This document shows positions 59,365-64,000 of a stretch of 64,000 nt of DNA, one piece after another. Every line of letters starts with the position of its first letter. The stretch's first letter is position 1. The notes under the pieces were generated by a model. That model had not been told where the DNA came from. It searched no databases and saw nothing but the letters and a program-made list of their open reading frames with translations. A program made the translations under genes and the position numbers. The stretch is from Terrabacter sp. Root181 (GTDB lineage Bacteria; Actinomycetota; Actinomycetes; Actinomycetales; Dermatophilaceae): assembly GCF_001428505.1 (NCBI RefSeq), contig NZ_LMHU01000001.1:1319813-1383812 (forward strand), in the 5' to 3' direction.

Positions 59365-61092
59365 ATGGCCGACGACTGGTCCGACGACACGCGCCGCGAG
59401 CGGCGCTCGACCGTGCTGCGCCTGCTCGTCGCGGCGGTCGTCCTCGGTGGCGGCTATGCGGGCCTCTGCGCGTGGTCCTCGCAGCACGTCCCTGCCTCGG
59501 CGTCGGTGGGCGGGATCCGCATCGGCGGGATGACACCCGAGTCCGCGCGAGCGGCCATCGACAAGGCCTCTCGCTCCCTGCTCACGACCCCCATCGCGCT
59601 CAGCGTGCCGGGCCGAGCCGATCCGCTGCAGGTCGTGCCGCGCGACGCGGGCCTCACGATCGACGCGGACCGCTCCCTCGTGGGACTCACCGGCTTCACG
59701 CTCGACCCGCGGGTCGTGTGGGACAAGCTCACGGGGTCGGTCCGGGCTCCGCTCCTCACGAGCGCGGACGACGAGGCACTCACCGCCTACCTCGACCGGC
59801 TCGCGCCCGGAGTGGCCGTCGCCCCCGTGGAGGGGCAGGTGACGTTCCCCGGCGGATCCGTCTCGGTCGACATGCCGGTGCCCGGTCGCAGCCTCGACGT
59901 GGTCGCGACGAAGTACGCCCTGCGCCAGGCCTTCCCCGACTCGACGCGGGCCACGGCGTCGGTGCGTCAGACGCCCCCCGCGGTGAGCGCCGACGTGGTC
60001 CAGCAGGTCGGCTCGCAGTTCGGCAGCACCGCCATGTCGCGCCCGCTCACACTCGTGTCCGGCGCGACCCGCGTGCTCCTCTCCCCGGCCGAGTACGCCC
60101 CGATGGTCTCGGTGGTACCCGACGGGGCGGGCGGCCTGACCCCACGCTTCGACGAGCCCGGCCTCGCCCGCCTCGTCGCCGGCAAGGTGACGGTGACGAC
60201 CCGGACGGCGAGCAACGCACGCTGGGTCTTCGAGCCCGACAACGGCAAGCCGCGCCTCGTGCCCTCGGTCGACGGGCTGACCGTCGACGAGGACGCCGTC
60301 GCCAAGCGGGTCGTCGCGGCCATCTCGGGAGCCGACCGGACGGTCGACGTACGAGCGACGGTCGCCCGGCCGCCCTTCACGACCCAGGACGCCCAGACGG
60401 CCGGCGTCACGAGCCTCGTCGTCGACTTCCGCTCGCCCTTCCCGACGAACGACACGACGCGCACCAACAACCTCGTCGTCGCCACGAAGCGCATCAACGG
60501 CACCTACGTCCCGCCCGGGGGCACCTTCAGCCTCAACGCGATCCTCGGCGAACGCACCGAGGACAAGGGGTACGCCGACGGCACCGTCATCATCGACGGC
60601 CGGCTGACCCGCGGCACCGGAGGCGGCATCAGCCAGGTCTCCACGGTCGTCTACAACATGGCCTACTTCGCCGGTGTCGACTTCCTCGAGTTCAGTCCCC
60701 ACGCCTTCTTCATCCCGCGCTACCCCGAGGGCCGCGAGGCCACCGTCTACTGGCCGACGATCGACAACAAGTGGAAGAACGACACCCCCTACGGCATCCT
60801 CCTGCAGACGTGGGTCGAGGGCGGCTTCGTCCACGGTCGCGTGTGGAGCACGAAGACGTGGGACGTCAGGTCGGTCAAGGGGCCGAGACGAGACGTCGTG
60901 CCCCCCAAGACGATTCGCACCGGCAGCCTGAAGTGCTACCCGCAGCAGCCGAATCCCGGCTTCGACGTCACGGTGACCCGGCAGTGGTACCGACCCGGAT
61001 CGAGCACCCTCGTCAGGAGCGAGCCGGTCAGCACCCACTACGTGCCCGAGGACCACATCATCTGCACGAACCCGGCCGCCACTCCGCCGTGA
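59365..61092 (+). CDS. VanW-family protein with peptidoglycan-binding-like domains
   Basis: I start it at ATG 59365 (GGAG 4 nt upstream) instead of ATG 59344. The 575-residue protein has a basic N-terminus, one membrane helix (about 16-35), two YoaR-like domains (IRIGGMTPESARAAID near 55, and a second before 300), then the VanW domain with PPGGTFSLNAILGERTEDKGY, GGGISQVSTVVYNMAYFAG and ATVYWPTIDNKWKNDTPYG. It is probably anchored outside and acts on the cell wall; the activity of VanW is unknown. Confidence 0.88.
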   Translation: MADDWSDDTRRERRSTVLRLLVAAVVLGGGYAGLCAWSSQHVPASASVGGIRIGGMTPESARAAIDKASRSLLTTPIALSVPGRADPLQVVPRDAGLTIDADRSLVGLTGFTLDPRVVWDKLTGSVRAPLLTSADDEALTAYLDRLAPGVAVAPVEGQVTFPGGSVSVDMPVPGRSLDVVATKYALRQAFPDSTRATASVRQTPPAVSADVVQQVGSQFGSTAMSRPLTLVSGATRVLLSPAEYAPMVSVVPDGAGGLTPRFDEPGLARLVAGKVTVTTRTASNARWVFEPDNGKPRLVPSVDGLTVDEDAVAKRVVAAISGADRTVDVRATVARPPFTTQDAQTAGVTSLVVDFRSPFPTNDTTRTNNLVVATKRINGTYVPPGGTFSLNAILGERTEDKGYADGTVIIDGRLTRGTGGGISQVSTVVYNMAYFAGVDFLEFSPHAFFIPRYPEGREATVYWPTIDNKWKNDTPYGILLQTWVEGGFVHGRVWSTKTWDVRSVKGPRRDVVPPKTIRTGSLKCYPQQPNPGFDVTVTRQWYRPGSSTLVRSEPVSTHYVPEDHIICTNPAATPP

Positions 61093-61143
61093 CAGGGGTG
61101 AGGCGGCAGTGGGTCGCCGACGCTGGTGGGCGCCGCGAGCGGC

Positions 61144-62274
61144 TCAGGCCGTCGGGCGGGCGAGGTAGGTGTACTCGTGGTGCACGCCGAAGCCCAGCCC
61201 CTCCCAGAACGCGACCCCGTCGGCGTTGTCGGACGAGACCTGCAGGTACATCGCGGGCATGTTGTTCTCGCGGGCGACCATGGCGATCGCCGAGACGACC
61301 GTCGTCGCCAGGCCCTGGCGGCGGTGGTCCGGATGCACCCAGAGGCCGAAGACGCCGGCCCACCCCGGGTGGATCGCCATGCGCGCCAAGGCGATGATGC
61401 GCCCGCTCTCGGGGTCGGTCACCGAGAGGAAGAGCTGTCCGTCGCTGCCCGTGAGGACCGCCTCGGTGGCGCCCGGCACGATCGTGCGCTGCTCGCCGTA
61501 GCTCATGAGCCAGTCGAGCTTGAGCTCCGCGTCGGCCGTGACCGGCGCCGACTCCTCGGTGAGGGGCGGCACGGAGGCGGACAGGCCCGTCATGACAAGC
61601 ACCCGCTGCCAGTCGTCGCGACCTCCACCGACGGCGTAGCCGCGCTCGAGCAGCGCCGCGGCAGCAGGGATCTCGTCCACCACGAACCCGCGCTCTCCGT
61701 GGACCTGGAAGATCGGGGGGCGGTCGCGCTCGGCGTACCACTTCTCGACGTAGTCGATCGCCTTGTCGATCGGCAGGCTGGGGTCGCCCACGACGAGCGC
61801 CGAGTTGGCCCGCCCGGTGAAGCCCTCCGAGGCGCGCAGCACCCACTCGCCGACACCCCCGCGGTCGAGGGCCTGCCAGCCCTTGGCCATGACCTTCTCG
61901 AGGTCGTCGGCCGAGACGCGCTCGTGCGCCCGACCGGGACGGCTCGCGGGCGGCGGCACGTCCTTGGCGGCGACGACGTCGGCGCGGATCAGCTTCACCC
62001 GCTCGGTCTTCGTGTCCACGACGAGGAAGTCGTCGTTGCGGGCGACGAGCTCGCCGACGACGTCGGTGGCGGCGGCCTCGGCGCCCTCGGCGAGCCGGTA
62101 GCGCACGACGACCCTGCTGCCGATGGTCAGGCCCGCGGTGAGCCGGTGGCCGGTCGTGTCGGCCGCGGCGGTGGGGGAGAGCGGAGCCACCTCCGGGCCC
62201 CTCGCGGTGTCCTCCGAGGACGTCGTCTCCGGGTCGGTCTCATCCGTGGGGCCGTGCGTGGGCTCGCCATTCAT
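61144..62274 (-). CDS. GNAT acetyltransferase with N-terminal SH3-like domain
   Basis: ATG 62274 lies 7 nt after TAGTAT, so the message is probably leaderless; this gives 376 residues. An acidic disordered start (about 40 residues) is followed by an SH3-like domain (TIGSRVVVRYRLAEG to DDFLVVDTKTERVKLI) and a C-terminal GNAT domain with GVFGLWVHPDHRRQGLATTVV and a late YLQVSSDNADGVAFWEGLGF. The CoA-binding loop HRRQGLA is clear. The layout is like mycobacterial Rv0428c-type proteins. The substrate is unknown. Confidence 0.85.
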   Translation of the reverse strand: MNGEPTHGPTDETDPETTSSEDTARGPEVAPLSPTAAADTTGHRLTAGLTIGSRVVVRYRLAEGAEAAATDVVGELVARNDDFLVVDTKTERVKLIRADVVAAKDVPPPASRPGRAHERVSADDLEKVMAKGWQALDRGGVGEWVLRASEGFTGRANSALVVGDPSLPIDKAIDYVEKWYAERDRPPIFQVHGERGFVVDEIPAAAALLERGYAVGGGRDDWQRVLVMTGLSASVPPLTEESAPVTADAELKLDWLMSYGEQRTIVPGATEAVLTGSDGQLFLSVTDPESGRIIALARMAIHPGWAGVFGLWVHPDHRRQGLATTVVSAIAMVARENNMPAMYLQVSSDNADGVAFWEGLGFGVHHEYTYLARPTA

Positions 62275-62281
62275 GTCCGGC

Positions 62282-62287
62282 ATACTA
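62282..62287 (-). promoter_or_regulatory. -10 element (TAGTAT) for the GNAT gene
   Basis: TAGTAT on the minus strand is 7 nt before ATG 62274, with no ribosome site between. It overlaps the recurring GGCATAC heptamer at 62279-62285. Confidence 0.5.
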
Positions 62288-62338
62288 GGCGGTGCAGCAT
62301 CCGCTCCCGAACGCTCCACAGCAGGAGGTCCGCTCCCC

Positions 62339-62665
62339 ATGACCTATGTCATCGCCCAGCCTTGCGTCGATCTCAAGGACCGTGCCTGCATCGAGGAGTG
62401 TCCGGTCGACTGCATCTACGAGGGCAAGCGGTCGCTCTACATCCACCCCGACGAGTGCGTCGACTGCGGTGCCTGCGAGCCGGTCTGCCCCGTCGAGGCG
62501 ATCTACTACGAGGACGACGTCCCCGAGCAGTGGGCCGACTACTACAACGCCAACGTCGAGTTCTTCAACGACCTCGGCAGCCCCGGCGGCGCCGCCAAGC
62601 TCGGCGTCATCGACAAGGACCACCCGCTCATCGAGGCGCTGCCGCCGCAGGAACACGACGAGTGA
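62339..62665 (+). CDS. fdxA: ferredoxin FdxA/FdxC (7Fe type)
   Basis: ATG 62339 follows AGGAGGT. The 108-residue protein has CVDLKDRACIEECPVDCI and CVDCGACEPVCPVEAI, the Cys pattern of bacterial ferredoxins with one 3Fe-4S and one 4Fe-4S cluster. It carries electrons in the cytoplasm. The next gene is dapC with a GTGA overlap, the order also seen in mycobacteria. Confidence 0.94.
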   Translation: MTYVIAQPCVDLKDRACIEECPVDCIYEGKRSLYIHPDECVDCGACEPVCPVEAIYYEDDVPEQWADYYNANVEFFNDLGSPGGAAKLGVIDKDHPLIEALPPQEHDE

Positions 62666-63795
62666 CCGTGCCCGGCGCGTCCCTCAGGGGGCTCGACCTT
62701 CCGGACTTCCCGTGGGACTCGCTCGCGCCGTACAAGGCGCGAGCGGTCGCGCATCCGGAGGGCATCGTCGACCTGTCGGTCGGCACCCCGGTCGACCCCA
62801 CCCCCGAGGTCGTACGCCGGGCGCTGGCCGAGGCGGCCGACGCCCCGGGCTATCCGCTGACCGTGGGCACCGCCGACCTGCGGGCCGCGATCTGCGAGTG
62901 GTTCGAGCGGCGGCGCGGCGTCCCGGGCCTGACCGCCGACGCGGTCCTGCCCACCATCGGCAGCAAGGAGCTCGTCGCCTGGCTGCCCACCCTGCTCGGT
63001 CTGGGCGCAGGTGACGTCGTCGGCATCCCGGCCGTCGCCTACCCGACCTACGACATCGGCGCCCGCATCGCCGGTGCGACGAGCGTGGTCGCGCAGTCGC
63101 TGACGAGCCTGGGGCCGCTCACCGCGTCCACGACACCGAAGCTCTTGTGGCTCAACAGCCCCGGCAACCCCAACGGACAGGTGCTGGGCGTCCCGCACCT
63201 GCGCAAGGTGGTCGCGTGGGCGCGTCAGCACGGCGTCGCGGTGGCCAGCGACGAGTGCTACGCCGAGCTCGACTGGCGCGAGGGTCAGGTCGGCACCGCG
63301 ACGCCGAGCATCCTGCACCCCGACGTCTGTGGGGGGTCCCACGAGGGACTGCTGGCCGTCTACTCGCTGTCCAAGCAGTCCAACCTCGCCGGCTACCGCG
63401 CCGCGTTCGTCGCCGGCGACCCCGCCCTCGTCGGCGCGATCCTCGAGGTGCGCAAGCACGCCGGCATGATCATGCCCACACCCGTCCAGCACGCCATGGC
63501 GGTCGCCCTGCGCGACGACACCCACGTGCGGACGACGCGTGCGGCATACGCCCGACGGCGCGAGCAGCTGCTTGCCGCGGTCACCCGGGCGGGCCTGCGT
63601 GTCGACCACTCCGAGGCGGGCCTCTACCTCTGGGCCACGCGCGAGGAGGACTGCTGGACAACGGTGTCCGAGCTCGCCGACCGCGGCATCCTCGTCGCGC
63701 CGGGTTCGTTCTACGGCGCTGCAGGCGCCCAGCACGTGCGCATCGCGCTCACGGCCACCGACGAACGCGTCGCTGCGGCCTGCTCCCGGCTCTGA
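62662..63795 (+). CDS. dapC: succinyldiaminopimelate transaminase DapC
   Basis: This 377-residue PLP fold-type I aminotransferase starts at GTG 62662, overlapping the fdxA stop. Key sites are GSKELVAWLPTLL near 98, the NSPGNPNG segment near 165, DECYAELDW and the PLP-lysine region YSLSKQSNLAGYRAAF. It makes a step of lysine and diaminopimelate synthesis. Together with fdxA this matches a common actinobacterial gene pair. Confidence 0.9.
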   Translation: MTVPGASLRGLDLPDFPWDSLAPYKARAVAHPEGIVDLSVGTPVDPTPEVVRRALAEAADAPGYPLTVGTADLRAAICEWFERRRGVPGLTADAVLPTIGSKELVAWLPTLLGLGAGDVVGIPAVAYPTYDIGARIAGATSVVAQSLTSLGPLTASTTPKLLWLNSPGNPNGQVLGVPHLRKVVAWARQHGVAVASDECYAELDWREGQVGTATPSILHPDVCGGSHEGLLAVYSLSKQSNLAGYRAAFVAGDPALVGAILEVRKHAGMIMPTPVQHAMAVALRDDTHVRTTRAAYARRREQLLAAVTRAGLRVDHSEAGLYLWATREEDCWTTVSELADRGILVAPGSFYGAAGAQHVRIALTATDERVAAACSRL

Positions 63796-63797
63796 CG

Positions 63798-63818
63798 CCG
63801 GGGCCGTCACGGCCCCGG
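63798..63818 (+). terminator. hairpin after dapC
   Basis: CCGGGGCCGT and ACGGCCCCGG (63798-63818) form a near-perfect palindrome 3 bp past the dapC stop. There is no T-run, so termination is plausible but unproven. Confidence 0.45.
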
Positions 63819-63944
63819 TCGGAAGGCGGTTTCGTGCGGTGGTATGGGGTGGACCTGTTTTCTCAGCCGACCCGACGCTGGGGTAACGTCGCTCGCGGAT
63901 ACGTCCGGCGCCGTTGGGCCGGAGTTACAGGAGGCGAGGAACAG

Positions 63945-64000
63945 TGACGAAGGCAGTGGACGCGACACTCAGGGTCGCAGACAAGGAACTCACGTTCCCG
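63945..64000 (+). CDS. citrate synthase, partial (first 18 codons)
   Basis: GTG 63945 is preceded by ACAGGAGGCGAGG. The visible residues, with DATLRVADKELTFP at the end, match the N-terminus of type II citrate synthase (GltA), which condenses oxaloacetate and acetyl-CoA. The rest lies beyond the right edge. Confidence 0.7.

Overview
The window is high-GC DNA from an actinobacterium. The evidence is GTG starts, many promoters whose -10 box sits only 6-9 nt before the start codon (leaderless type), a mycothiol-pathway deacetylase (mshB), and the order typA / lpqW-like lipoprotein / mshB / fdxC / dapC, which is also found in mycobacteria. A Micrococcales relative, perhaps Intrasporangiaceae, is my guess; no rRNA or other marker here fixes the genus.

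Layout. 1-3544 is chromosomal: partial rmuC, a thioesterase and phosphatase pair, and the ATPase gene ychF. 3526-24416 is an integrated island of about 20.9 kb. It sits in the 3' end of ychF and is bounded by a 19-bp direct repeat (3526-3544 and 24398-24416). 24417-64000 is chromosomal again: small Cys-rich proteins, cspA, an ArsC-like protein, a DUF1479 protein diverging from a ROK regulator, a glucosidase / debranching enzyme / MFS cluster, mgsA, a large XRE-STAND regulator, a methyltransferase/HxlR pair, a DsbA-family protein, a five-gene oligopeptide ABC operon, a CNNM/CorC pair, a pterin dehydratase, a NUDIX hydrolase, then typA, the lpqW-like gene, mshB, a vanW gene, a GNAT gene, fdxA, dapC and the first codons of citrate synthase.

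The island is a defence island with a dead mobility module. From left to right it holds: a SIR2-HerA pair with a third, translationally coupled KTSC-domain gene; a complete IS630-family element; integrase, excisionase and MobF relaxase genes that together carry four single-base frameshifts; repeats upstream of the relaxase that look like an oriT; radC; a type I restriction-modification locus (hsdR, then hsdM-hsdS) with an AbiE toxin-antitoxin pair inserted and translationally coupled between R and M; and a divergent pair of unrecognised proteins, each with a D-X12-E-x-[K/R] nuclease-like signature, the larger one with a four-cysteine zinc ribbon. That pair is my best candidate for an undescribed defence system. 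The KTSC addition to SIR2-HerA and the AbiE-in-hsd operon are the next most interesting.

Outside the island, the heptamer GGCATAC/GTATGCC recurs about 19 times by eye, usually as Ala-Tyr or Tyr-Ala written with otherwise rare codons. I counted only one copy inside the island, in the IS. I found no tRNA, rRNA or CRISPR array.
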